DNA from: Azospirillum sp. TSH64
Lineage (GTDB): Bacteria > Pseudomonadota > Alphaproteobacteria > Azospirillales > Azospirillaceae
Reading direction: 5' to 3'
NCBI RefSeq assembly: GCF_003116035.1
Contig: NZ_LGQW01000015.1
Span: forward strand, 2,144,902-2,208,901
DNA: 64,000 nt
Numbering within the stretch: the first letter of the stretch is position 1; the number at the start of each line of letters is the position of its first letter. Shown piece by piece: positions 8,474 to 17,738 of this stretch. The notes beneath the pieces were generated by a model. That model searched no databases. It was not told where the DNA came from and worked only from the letters and a program-made list of their open reading frames with translations. The position numbers were made by a program, and so were the translations under genes.

Positions 8474-9196
8474 TTATTTTGCTTTTCTTGACTCGTTTCT
8501 CTCCAACCATTGGGTCTGTACGCGGATGACCTTCTCGGTTGCGGAAAACGCCTGCCGGCGGGTGAGAACGAAAACGACGCCGCTGGACGCGGCGATCAGC
8601 GGAATTGGGCCGATGATCCAGACCAGGGCCGCCAATGCGAAGTAATAGGCGCGGATGCCCCCGTTCAGCGCGACGATGGCCAGGGTCAGCGCCTCGCTGA
8701 TGGTCCGGGCGATCTCCCGGCGGTCCTGCGGAGGCACCGGCGGCATCGGCGCAGAGCCGATCAGGGCGCAGCAGTAATTGTACTGGCGCAGCGCCCAGGT
8801 GAACTTGAAGAAGCCGAAGGTGAAGATCACCACCATCAGCAGCATCTTGATCTCGAACATCTGGTGCGAGGTCGGGACGGCGAAGGAAAGGTCCGAAATC
8901 ACCTGCTGCGCCCGTTCCGCCGCACCGAAGGTGCCGATCAGCCCGGCCAGCACCAGCATGTTGGTGGAGGCGAAGAAGGTGCAGCTGTGCATGGTATGGC
9001 CGAACAGCTGCGCGTCCATGATGCGGTTGTCGCGCTCCAGCATTCGCTCGATCCAGTGGCGGCGCACGATCCGCAGATGCCGGTTCACAACGTTGCGGTT
9101 GGACAGCAGATGGTCCTGGGTGACGGTGAAGCCGACCCAGGAGCCGATGAACCAGACGAAGGCGACGATGTCGAGCGTGGTGACGTCTGGCGGCAT
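8474..9196 (-). CDS. DUF599 family membrane protein
   Basis: A 240-residue integral membrane protein with about four hydrophobic segments (near residues 8-28, 72-92, 115-135 and 190-215). It matches the DUF599 family through the early GWFxGY-like region (here FIGSWVGFTV), the RNRIMDAQLF motif near 58-67 and the KFTWALRQYNYC segment near 135-146. ATG 9196 was chosen because the family N-terminus starts there; the longer frame to 9301 adds Pro/Gly-rich residues with no helix. The family has no known function. It lies 94 bases from the ribbon-helix-helix gene on the same strand. Confidence 0.8.
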   Translation of the reverse strand: MPPDVTTLDIVAFVWFIGSWVGFTVTQDHLLSNRNVVNRHLRIVRRHWIERMLERDNRIMDAQLFGHTMHSCTFFASTNMLVLAGLIGTFGAAERAQQVISDLSFAVPTSHQMFEIKMLLMVVIFTFGFFKFTWALRQYNYCCALIGSAPMPPVPPQDRREIARTISEALTLAIVALNGGIRAYYFALAALVWIIGPIPLIAASSGVVFVLTRRQAFSATEKVIRVQTQWLERNESRKAK

Positions 9197-9290
9197 GGCG
9201 GCGGGGTCTTGGCAAGGTGACGGGGGGAGCAGGCACCCGTGTACGCCGGCAATGGGCGGGTGTCCACCTGCGGGTATCCGAGAGGCCCCC

Positions 9291-9497
9291 CTACTCCCCA
9301 CGCGCCTGCACCGCTTTCAGCACGTGGACGCGGATGGCGCTGGACAGGTTGCCGGTCCGGGTCTGGTCGATCTCCTCGATCAGGGCATTGACCGACAGGC
9401 CGCGGGACTGCGCCACCGATTTCAGGGAGTCCCAGAACTCTTCCTCGAGGGAGACGCTGGTGGGATGGCCGGCGATCAGGACCGAACGCTTCTTCAT
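9291..9497 (-). CDS. Ribbon-helix-helix domain protein (RHH_4 type)
   Basis: A 68-residue protein beginning MKKRSVLIAGHPTSVSLE, which matches the alphaproteobacterial ribbon-helix-helix family PF13467: a short beta strand with KRSV and GH-TSVSLE, followed by two helices (FWDSLKSVAQ and NALIEEIDQ). The family is presumed to bind DNA as a dimer, but targets are unknown. GTG 9503 would add two residues. The gene lies between fumC and the DUF599 gene on the same strand, with short gaps that do not prove an operon. Confidence 0.8.
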   Translation of the reverse strand: MKKRSVLIAGHPTSVSLEEEFWDSLKSVAQSRGLSVNALIEEIDQTRTGNLSSAIRVHVLKAVQARGE

Positions 9498-9586
9498 GGT
9501 CACTCAACGCATCGCAGTGGGAGATGGGGGTGGTCAGAGGAAGGCCGGCGCGGCCGGGATAACTCACCCCCACCCTAACCCCAAGC

Positions 9587-10978
<1,392 letters not shown>

Positions 10979-11246
10979 GGTCGGACCTTTCCTGATCGCC
11001 GCTTTTCACGGGTGGGACGGGTTGCAACTGCCCCCGCCCCGCCTGATCTTTGCGGTGGACACCGGAACGGCAAGGGCCGGGACTGCGCAGGCCAGGGACA
11101 CGCTCAAAGCGGGAGCTTGAGCGACTCGGCGGAAATCCTCGCTGTTCACTCGAATTTGTTCTTGTTGCGTTCGCCGTTCTTCCGTACGCTTTCTTTAACG
11201 ATCCGCCGCAGGACCAGCGGCTGTCGACAGCGATTGGGGGAACAGG

Positions 11247-11495
11247 ATGGACGATCTGGCACACGACCATATCCGCGCCTTCATTGCCCGGACGCGCGTT
11301 GCGGAGATGAAGAGCCGCGGCTGGCGGGTTCTCGGCCCCGGCGAGGAAGGCTCCCTGCTGATGGAAGGCCCGATGCCGACCGGCCGGGCCGCGGTGCTGG
11401 AGGAGCCCATCGGCGGGCTCTTCGGCGATCTGATCGCCCGCGCCATGGCGCGCGCCGACGCCCGCGACCGCACCGCCACACGCCGCGCCGCCTGA
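11247..11495 (+). CDS. Small hypothetical protein (82 aa)
   Basis: Unrecognised 82-residue protein with a good ribosome-binding site (GGGGGAACAGG) directly upstream of ATG 11247 and consistent codon use. The N-terminal 25 residues look helical and basic; the middle contains Gly-Pro turns, and the C-terminus is Arg/Ala-rich (ARADARDRTATRRAA). No cysteine, signal peptide or membrane span is present. It is divergent from fumC. Probably a lineage-restricted protein of unknown function. Confidence 0.6.
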   Translation: MDDLAHDHIRAFIARTRVAEMKSRGWRVLGPGEEGSLLMEGPMPTGRAAVLEEPIGGLFGDLIARAMARADARDRTATRRAA

Positions 11496-11859
11496 TCGAC
11501 TTTTTCGGGAATTAGCATTTTCAGGGGGTTGTGACTGTCCAACCGGATGGGCGGGACTGCACCCTTTGGTGGTCCCTCCCTCCAATTCCCTCGGGCGGTC
11601 TGAGCAACCGGACATAGCGGTGCGTGTTGTCATCATGCATGCTACCCGCCGGGGCATCCGACGGGGATCATTGCAGCAGGACTTCAGACGGCGTCATAGA
11701 CGTTTTGAGGTAACTCTTCGTGGCTGTCCTAGATAACGCGACCATAGATCGGAAGTACCCCCGAAGATACTACCTGCCGCATAGTCCCGTTAGGAAGTCT
11801 TTAACTCACCCAATGGCTTGATAGGGCCATCGGGAACGCTCAGGCCTAGGGAGATTTAC
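11496..11859. other. Intergenic region between two small genes, no gene seen
   Basis: No frame with convincing codon bias. The second half (about 11690-11850) is AT-richer and includes TTGAGG followed 18 bases later by CTAGAT, a weak candidate promoter for the gene at 11860. A short CACC-CTTT-GGTG inverted repeat lies near 11560. Nothing resembling a known RNA family was recognised. Confidence 0.4.
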
Positions 11860-12075
11860 ATGATCGGCGCCGTCAACTCGAAGAAGATCACCTCCTCCTC
11901 CGCGGCCCATATCGCGCTTCTCGACCAATTCATTCGACTGACGCAAGACACTATCGTCGAACAGGACGATGCCTTCGTCCGCGACAGCCTGGTCGATCTT
12001 CTGTCGAATCTGCGCAGCGAGCGTGCCGATTATGCCGAGATCATCGGCGCGTCCGCTCTGAACCGCGCCGTCTGA
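11860..12075 (+). CDS. Small hypothetical protein (71 aa)
   Basis: Unrecognised 71-residue helical protein. ATG 11860 is preceded by AGGGAGATTTAC, a well-placed ribosome-binding site, whereas the upstream in-frame ATG at 11818 has none. The sequence (ALLDQFIRLTQDTIVEQDD and DLLSNLRSERADYAEII) suggests two amphipathic helices, like many small oligomerising or adaptor proteins, but no family was recognised. It is convergent with the GNAT gene, with only ten bases between stops. Confidence 0.65.
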   Translation: MIGAVNSKKITSSSAAHIALLDQFIRLTQDTIVEQDDAFVRDSLVDLLSNLRSERADYAEIIGASALNRAV

Positions 12076-12085
12076 TCCCCGCCTT

Positions 12086-12607
12086 TCAATCTTCCCTGGT
12101 ACCGTCTTCCGCTGCGAGGTTGGACAGGGCCTCCCCGGTCAGGCGGTAGGGAAGCCATTCCCTCATCTGGCGGAAGCCGACCCGGTCGTAGAATCCACGA
12201 GCCGGGTTCCAGTCCAGAACGCTGAGATCCACCCGGCGGTAGCCGCGCTCCACCGCGCTTTTCGCCACGGCGGCCAGCAGCTTGCGGCCGACGCCGTAGC
12301 GCCGGGCGTCCGGCGTGACATAGAGATCCTCGACATAGAGACCGGGCCGCCCCTCCCAGGTGGAGAAGTTGCGGAAGGCAAGCGCGAAGCCGACCGGCGC
12401 GCCGTCCAACTCGGCGATCAGCGCCTCGAACACCGGCTGCGGCCCCCAGCCGTCTCGGCGGAAATCCTCCTCGGTCGCCTTGACCGCATCGGCCTCGCGC
12501 TCGAACTCCGCCAGTTCGCGGACGAAGCGCAGGATGGTCGTGCAATCCTCCTCAACGGCGGGGCGGATGGTGACGGTCGGCAACGAAGGCAGCATCGGAG
12601 GCGGCAT
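12086..12607 (-). CDS. GNAT family N-acetyltransferase, SSAT-like
   Basis: Acetyl-CoA-dependent acetyltransferase of 173 residues. Start ATG 12607 is backed by a GGGAG ribosome-binding site ten bases upstream. The fold is clear: the first strand TVTIRPA, a FEALIAEL strand, motif A with VEDLYVTPDARRYGVGRKLL (around 95-114), whose R-x-x-G-x-G/A loop binds CoA, and LSVLDWNPARGFYDRVGF near 130-147. The ED-Y-V and L-DWN pattern is that of the spermidine/spermine or thialysine acetyltransferase subgroup, so an amine substrate is plausible but unproven. Transcribed alone, behind a terminator that ends the upstream glycosyltransferase gene. Confidence 0.88.
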   Translation of the reverse strand: MPPPMLPSLPTVTIRPAVEEDCTTILRFVRELAEFEREADAVKATEEDFRRDGWGPQPVFEALIAELDGAPVGFALAFRNFSTWEGRPGLYVEDLYVTPDARRYGVGRKLLAAVAKSAVERGYRRVDLSVLDWNPARGFYDRVGFRQMREWLPYRLTGEALSNLAAEDGTRED

Positions 12608-12649
12608 CGGAGGCGGGCTCCCTGAAAATTTGCCAAATGGCATTGGGCG

Positions 12650-12687
12650 CAAAACGAAACGGGGAGCGGACCATAGCCCGCTCCCCG
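12650..12687 (-). terminator. Rho-independent terminator of the CgeB-like gene
   Basis: A 10-bp stem CGGGGAGCGG/CCGCTCCCCG (12660-12669 and 12678-12687) with an 8-base loop, followed on the minus strand by the T-rich GTTTCGTTTTG. It lies 31 bases after the glycosyltransferase stop and before the GNAT start. Confidence 0.8.
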
Positions 12688-12718
12688 CATTTTCGCACTC
12701 CCGATAAACCGGAAGCCG

Positions 12719-13816
12719 TCAATCGTCGCCGCCGCCCTTAAGGTCCAGGATGCTGCGCAGTTCCTGCACACGCCGTTCGGCGCTGTGTTCGGCCAGCACC
12801 CGCTTGCGCGCCCGGCGGCCGAGGTCGGTCAGGTGGTTGCGCGGCAGCATCATCGCCGTGGTCACGTCGTCGGTCTGCGCCGCCACCAGAATCTCACGGC
12901 CGGGCTCGAAGAAGCTGTCCAACCCCTCCCACCGGTCGGCGACGATGGCGGCCCCGCAGGCGGCGGCCAGGAACAGCCGGGGCGACGGGCACCAACCGAT
13001 CCGTCGCTCGTCGTCGCGGGCCAGCGTCAGCGCGAGGCTGGCCGAAGCCAGCACATCGGCATGACGCACCGGGTCGAGATCGGGGAAGGTCAGGATGTTG
13101 GTGGTGCGCGGCACCCCGTCGGGCAGATCGGAGCCGACCAGTGCGAAGCGCCGGCGGGTCAGCCGTTGGGCCGGGTCGATGAAGAATTTGTCCAGCCCCT
13201 CGCGGATGCCGTCCGGCCCACCGACGATGCAGCAGAGATCGGCCAGATACTCCCGCTTGAAGTCGCCGGGCTTGTCCTCCTCCGGCACGACCCAGGGGTA
13301 GAGCGGCGCCACCGACTCCGCCCCCGCCTTGGCACGATAACGGTCCAGCGCCGGCCCGCCGCAGGAGGCGAGCACCATGTCGAAGCCGGCCAGCCCGTCG
13401 GCCGGCAGATGCTCCACCGCCTCTCCCGCCTCCAGCGCCGTCAGGCTGACCGCAGCCTCCGGATCGTAGAGCACGCGGCGCGGGGTCCTGGACTGGCGGA
13501 CGAGGTCAGCGGCGGCACGGGCGTCCGGCCCCTGCGCCACCACCAGCGCCACGCCGGCATCGTCGGCCTGGGCCGCAGCCGCCACCGCCACCTCGTCCCA
13601 GGCGCCGTAGGACAGCACCTCGCCGCCGGGAATGGTCCAGGGGACGGAGGGGCCGGGGCCGGTGCGCTCAACCGCGACGACGCGATGGCCGCGGATCGCC
13701 AACCCATGGATCAGCGCGCGCCAGCGCATGCTGTGCCCGCCATCCTGGCGGTACCCGCTGGTCAAGCCTCTGTTGGTCAAGCCCCCGTTGGTCAAGCCGA
13801 GGATCACGATTTTCAT
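12719..13816 (-). CDS. CgeB-like glycosyltransferase family protein
   Basis: A 365-residue cytoplasmic protein of the GT-B-type CgeB/YkvP-like family. The first strand MKIVILGL, the GGHSMRWRALIHGLAIRGHRV segment and the C-terminal domain with RIGWCPSPRLFLAAACGAAIVADRWEGLDSFFEPGREIL (about 270-310) match the donor-binding half typical of these enzymes. The sugar donor and acceptor are unknown. Oddly, three 15-bp repeats (13757-13801) add a Gly-Leu-Thr-Asn-type repeat between the first strand and the usual GGH loop, which may disturb or simply lengthen that loop. Transcribed alone, ending in the terminator at 12650-12687. Confidence 0.75.
   Translation of the reverse strand: MKIVILGLTNGGLTNRGLTSGYRQDGGHSMRWRALIHGLAIRGHRVVAVERTGPGPSVPWTIPGGEVLSYGAWDEVAVAAAAQADDAGVALVVAQGPDARAAADLVRQSRTPRRVLYDPEAAVSLTALEAGEAVEHLPADGLAGFDMVLASCGGPALDRYRAKAGAESVAPLYPWVVPEEDKPGDFKREYLADLCCIVGGPDGIREGLDKFFIDPAQRLTRRRFALVGSDLPDGVPRTTNILTFPDLDPVRHADVLASASLALTLARDDERRIGWCPSPRLFLAAACGAAIVADRWEGLDSFFEPGREILVAAQTDDVTTAMMLPRNHLTDLGRRARKRVLAEHSAERRVQELRSILDLKGGGDD
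13757..13801 (-). repeat. 15-bp tandem repeat (3 copies) inside the CgeB-like gene
   Basis: Three adjacent units of the form GYTGGTCAAGCCNNN lie immediately after the start codon region and encode LTNGG-LTNRG-LTSGY-type pentapeptides in frame. The period of 15 keeps the reading frame. Confidence 0.9.
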
Positions 13817-14175
13817 GGCTTCGGCACCCTTGGCGTTCCGCGACGGGAAGCCGCTTCCCGATGGAAGCGCTCCCGGATCAACGCGATTGGAGAAGGTGGT
13901 GTTCCGGCTTCCGGTCCCGTCCCGGCAGCCCTGCCCAAGACGAACTCAACCTGGACAAATCCGGCCGGGTTCGGCGCCTGGAGACAGGGCTTTGCCGGAC
14001 GGGATTTGCGAAAGCGTTGCATTGAAATTTGATATGGACCGGTCCGGCGGCCCTGCAAGCGTATACCCCTCGCAATAGGCGTTTCCCCGATAGGGCTGCC
14101 CATTTGACGGTTGAGCCTTGCGGCCGGGGGCCTTAGGGTCACGGCCCGGTTTCCCCTCCGATCACGGTCGAGCGC
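13817..14175. other. Divergent promoter region between glycosyltransferase and transglycosylase genes
   Basis: No gene seen. It must hold the two divergent promoters. A locally AT-rich patch at 14018-14040 is the likeliest RNA polymerase site, but no consensus -35/-10 pair or operator was recognised. Confidence 0.4.
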
Positions 14176-15456
14176 ATGCGACTTCCGTTCCGTCATCCCG
14201 CCCGCCTCCTTCTCGCCACGCTGCTGATGGCCGGCTGCCAGAGCACCGGTGCCACCGCACCGGTCGCAACCGGAGCCGCAACCTCGGCATCCGGTACCGC
14301 GACGGCGGCCGTCCAGCCCGTGGCGCAGCAGCCCGCCTCCTTCCCCGAATGGCTGGCGGCCCTTCGTGCCGAGGCGCTGGGCCAGGGCATCCGTCCGCAG
14401 ACCTTCGACCGCGCTTTCCAGCGGGTGAAGCTGTCCGACCGCGTCGTCGAGTTGGATGGCGCACAGCCCGAGTTCACCCGGCAAGTGTGGCAGTATTTGG
14501 ACAGCGCCGTGAATGAAAAGCGCGTCCAGGACGGCCGTCAGAAGTTGCAGGAGCATGCGGCGTTGCTTTCCCGCATCACCCGCCGCACCGGCGTTCCGGG
14601 AGAGATCCTGGTCGCCTTCTGGGGGGTGGAATCGGACTTCGGCAAGTCGACCGGCAACTTCTCGGTCATCGACGCGCTGACGACGCTGGCCTTTGAAGGC
14701 CGCCGCGCCGCCTATTTCCGGTCGGAGCTGCTGGCAGCCCTGCGCATCCTCGACTCCGGCGACATCGCGCCGGAGCGGATGACCGGTTCCTGGGCCGGCG
14801 CCATGGGCCAGACCCAGTTCATGCCGACCGTCTTCCTGCGCAACGCGGTGGACGAGGACGGCGACGGCCACCGCGACATCTGGGGCAGCATGCCCGACGT
14901 GCTGGCCTCCACCGCCAAGTTCGTGCTGGCGAATGGCTGGCGGCAGGGAGAGTCCTGGGGACAGGAGGTGCGGCTGCCCGACGGCTTCGCTTACGATCAG
15001 GCGGAGCTGAGCATCACCAAGCCGCTGTCGGAATGGCGCCGGTTGGGTGTGCGTCCGCTGGACGGCGGCGATCTGGGCGGCGAGGGATCGGCGGCGATCC
15101 TGGTGCTGGCCGGGCATCGCGGCCCTGCCTTCCTTGTGCGGGACAATTTCCGCGCGATCATGCGCTACAACCCGTCGACCAGCTATTCGCTGGCCGTCGC
15201 CATGCTGGCCGACCGCATGACCGGCAAGCCCGGCGTCCGCGGCCCCTGGCCGCGCGAGGAACAGGCGCTGAGCCGCGACGAGCGCATCGACCTGCAACAG
15301 CGGCTTGCGTCGCTGGGGCTGGAGCCGGGTGCCGCCGACGGCATTGTCGGGGCGAACACCCGCAACGCGGTGCGGCGTTTCCAGGCGTCTGTCGGCGAGA
15401 TCCCGGACGGCTTCGCCACCAAGGCCCTGCTGGAGCGGCTGCGCCAGCGGTCGTGA
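14176..15456 (+). CDS. Lytic murein transglycosylase, MltB-like lipoprotein with peptidoglycan-binding domain
   Basis: Predicted periplasmic lipoprotein of 426 residues that cleaves the MurNAc-GlcNAc bond of peptidoglycan. A signal peptide ends in the lipobox LMAGC, so Cys20 or thereabouts is lipidated. The SLT_2 domain (about 55-330) contains the catalytic Glu in WGVESDFGKSTGN and the family motifs GSWAGAMGQTQFMPT and DEDGDGHRDIWGS. A PG_binding_1 repeat follows at about 365-420 (LGLEPGAADGIVGANTRNAVRRFQ). This domain order matches the MltB_2 subfamily common in alphaproteobacteria. Probably involved in wall turnover. Convergent with the next gene. Confidence 0.93.
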   Translation: MRLPFRHPARLLLATLLMAGCQSTGATAPVATGAATSASGTATAAVQPVAQQPASFPEWLAALRAEALGQGIRPQTFDRAFQRVKLSDRVVELDGAQPEFTRQVWQYLDSAVNEKRVQDGRQKLQEHAALLSRITRRTGVPGEILVAFWGVESDFGKSTGNFSVIDALTTLAFEGRRAAYFRSELLAALRILDSGDIAPERMTGSWAGAMGQTQFMPTVFLRNAVDEDGDGHRDIWGSMPDVLASTAKFVLANGWRQGESWGQEVRLPDGFAYDQAELSITKPLSEWRRLGVRPLDGGDLGGEGSAAILVLAGHRGPAFLVRDNFRAIMRYNPSTSYSLAVAMLADRMTGKPGVRGPWPREEQALSRDERIDLQQRLASLGLEPGAADGIVGANTRNAVRRFQASVGEIPDGFATKALLERLRQRS

Positions 15457-15483
15457 GGATAAGGCCGTGACGGGTGGCTGAGG

Positions 15484-16155
15484 CTATTGTCCAGCTACCC
15501 CCTCGCCCCCCATGCCGCCGCGCAGCAGGCCCCAGGCGGCCGGCAGCAGGAACGCTGCGACCCCGGCGCCGACCAGCGCGTCGGGCGCTCCGTCCAGCAG
15601 CAGCCAGCTTGCCGCCAGCCCCAAGAGGCCGGCGCCGAGCGGCAGGACATCCTTGCGCGAGCACAGCCAGATCGCCCGCAGGTTCAGCCTGCCGCGCCGG
15701 CCGGCGAACAGCAGGGTCGCGGTCGCCACCGTCACGCCGATGGCCAGCAGCAGGGCCAGACTGGCGAGCGGCATGTCGGGGATCGCCATGCCGGCGATGC
15801 TGCGCCCGGCCGTTACCACCAGCGCAACCGCCGCAACACCCAGCGCCGCCCCGTGCAGCATCGACAGGCGCGCATGCCAGTCCGGCCGGCGCCCGAGCCC
15901 GACCAGCGTCACCGCATGACCGGCGGCATGGTTCAGCACCAGCAGGGCCGCAGCCAACAGGGTGACCGCCTGCGTCGCGTTGGCGGAGGCGAGCAGCAGG
16001 GCGCCGAGCAGCCCGTTCACCACCATCGCCATCCGCATGGTGTGCTTCAGATCACCCGATCCGCCGGAAAGATGGGATGTTCCACCGCCACAGGATCCGC
16101 CACCGCATCCGCCGCTCATCGCACGCCCCATTTTGAAACCCGACAGGGAAATCAT
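15484..16155 (-). CDS. Cation-efflux-like membrane protein with Cys/Gly-rich N-terminus
   Basis: A 223-residue protein with six predicted membrane segments arranged as in the cation diffusion facilitator (CDF) transmembrane domain. The second and fifth helices, which normally carry the HxxxD/DxxxD zinc-site residues, here read LNHAAGHAVTLVG and RKDVLPLGAGLL, so at least part of the site is changed and transport is uncertain. The N-terminus is unusual, with a Gly-Cys-Gly-Gly-Gly-Ser-Cys-Gly-Gly-Gly tract that could bind metal. No CDF C-terminal cytoplasmic domain is present. The start is uncertain (ATG 16155, 16131 or 16119). Confidence 0.6.
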   Translation of the reverse strand: MISLSGFKMGRAMSGGCGGGSCGGGTSHLSGGSGDLKHTMRMAMVVNGLLGALLLASANATQAVTLLAAALLVLNHAAGHAVTLVGLGRRPDWHARLSMLHGAALGVAAVALVVTAGRSIAGMAIPDMPLASLALLLAIGVTVATATLLFAGRRGRLNLRAIWLCSRKDVLPLGAGLLGLAASWLLLDGAPDALVGAGVAAFLLPAAWGLLRGGMGGEGVAGQ

Positions 16156-16399
16156 AGGAGCGGCGGAAGCGTGCGTCCATCACCATCAGAGATTTCTGAT
16201 ATGTGCCGATCTCACCTTTCCGGTATCGAAAGAGGTGTCCGACCGCGTGGGCTACCCATTCGAACTGCGGCGGGGATAACCCGGCCCACCCAACGGTGCA
16301 TGGGCTGTCTCATTGGGCGCTTACCCGTCCCCCTCCATGAAAAGCGAGCCGTCGAGGCGGATATCGGGACAGACACAGCCGCATCATCGGAACCACTCC

Positions 16400-17479
16400 A
16401 TGACGAAGCGTCCCGCCTCCCCCATCAAGATCCTGATTGTCGACGACAACCCGCTGTTGCAGCGGGCGTTGAAGGACATGCTGGGGCTGTGGGGCGTCGG
16501 CCAGATCACCGCGGTCGGCAACGGGCAGGAGGCCAAGGACGCGCTGCGCCGCGAGGTCTACGACCTGATGGTGACGGACTGGGTGATGGAACCGGTCGGT
16601 GGCGCGCAGCTGGTCCAGTGGATCCGCCAGTCTCCGGGCAGCCTGCGGCCCGGCATGCCGATCATCGTGCTGACCGCCAACGCCGACCTCGCCACCGTGC
16701 GCAGCGCCTGGGATGCCGGCGCCGATTCCGTGCTGGCGAAGCCGGTGCCGGCCGCCACTCTGGCTCGCCGCATCGACGCGGTGCTGAACCGTCGCGACGG
16801 CTCCCTCCGGACGGGAACTGCCGAGCCGGGACGCGATACCGCCCGTCCGGCGGCCAACCCGGCCGGTCAGGGCAGCCCGTCGACCACCAGCCTGCCCTCC
16901 CCGCGGCCGGCCACGCCGCGCCCGGCGGCGAGCGGGATGGCGCATCTGCCCCCTCCCGCAACGCCCCCCACGACACCGACGAACCCGGTGCCGCCGACGC
17001 CGGTACCGCCGACTGCGGTTCCGGCCTCCGCCATGCCACCCGACCGTGGCGCCGCCACCATGCGCAGCGACGACCCCAAGCGGATGCGGATGCTGCTGGC
17101 GCTCGACAAGCTGGAGGCGGCAATCGAGCGACCCGACCCGATCGGCAGCCGGCTGCGCCATGCCCTGTCGGATGTGCAGATCGCCACAGCCGGCGATTCC
17201 GCCGCGTCCTCGGTCGTCGCGTCGCTGTCCACCTGCGTCACCTGGGTGGAACCGGACATCGAAGGCTATGTCGATGCGCTCCAGGCCCATGCCGCGGCCC
17301 TGCGCTGGCTGGCGGGTTCGGACGGCGGCGCCCAGTCGATGGCGGTGGCGCTTTGCCTGATCCGCACCCTGCGGGCCAGCGTCCGCACGCTGGCGGCCCG
17401 AGGCCAGAGCGACTTCGGCAATTGGCCGGAAGGCGGCAGCCCGACCCCTCCGGGCAAGTCCCCCCTGACGGGGCGCTGA
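16400..17479 (+). CDS. Response regulator with proline-rich linker and unknown C-terminal domain
   Basis: A 359-residue protein. Residues 8-125 are a complete receiver: the acidic pair in LIVDDNP, the phospho-acceptor Asp in VTDWVMEP, the Thr of VLTAN and the Lys of LAKPV. A Pro/Thr-rich linker follows (about 130-225, with PPT-, NPVPPTP-type repeats), then a helical C-terminal region (about 230-359) that I do not recognise; it is neither a DNA-binding nor a GGDEF, PP2C or Hpt domain by visible motifs. The start ATG 16400 fits the receiver fold. No kinase is adjacent. Divergent from the CDF-like gene. Confidence 0.82.
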   Translation: MTKRPASPIKILIVDDNPLLQRALKDMLGLWGVGQITAVGNGQEAKDALRREVYDLMVTDWVMEPVGGAQLVQWIRQSPGSLRPGMPIIVLTANADLATVRSAWDAGADSVLAKPVPAATLARRIDAVLNRRDGSLRTGTAEPGRDTARPAANPAGQGSPSTTSLPSPRPATPRPAASGMAHLPPPATPPTTPTNPVPPTPVPPTAVPASAMPPDRGAATMRSDDPKRMRMLLALDKLEAAIERPDPIGSRLRHALSDVQIATAGDSAASSVVASLSTCVTWVEPDIEGYVDALQAHAAALRWLAGSDGGAQSMAVALCLIRTLRASVRTLAARGQSDFGNWPEGGSPTPPGKSPLTGR

Positions 17480-17738
17480 GTCCCTTCCCATATCGTCTGA
17501 TGACGATCTGGGCGAGAGAGGGACGGAGAGGGAATTTCCGCAAGGCAGGGCATTCCATACGCTCCGTTACGGAAGACCGGCGGTTGCCGCGCCGTTCCTT
17601 GCTTTTTGCAGGATGGCCGGCCGCAGTCGTTGCGATATAAGACAGCCTTCATTACCTTTTTGCCCAGCGAACAAATCGGTTCCCCAGCACTCCGTCCAGG
17701 AGTTTGCCAGGCTGCCGACCGATGGGAGGAAATGAAGA

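Noticed and set aside
11158..11172. GTTC-N7-GTTC, resembling an alphaproteobacterial LexA box upstream of the 82-residue gene
   Set aside because: Only eight fixed bases; one or two matches are expected by chance in a window of this size, and no SOS gene is adjacent.
17492..17507. ATCGTC/GACGAT hairpin after the response regulator gene
   Set aside because: Only 6 bp and no T-tract; too weak to call a terminator.
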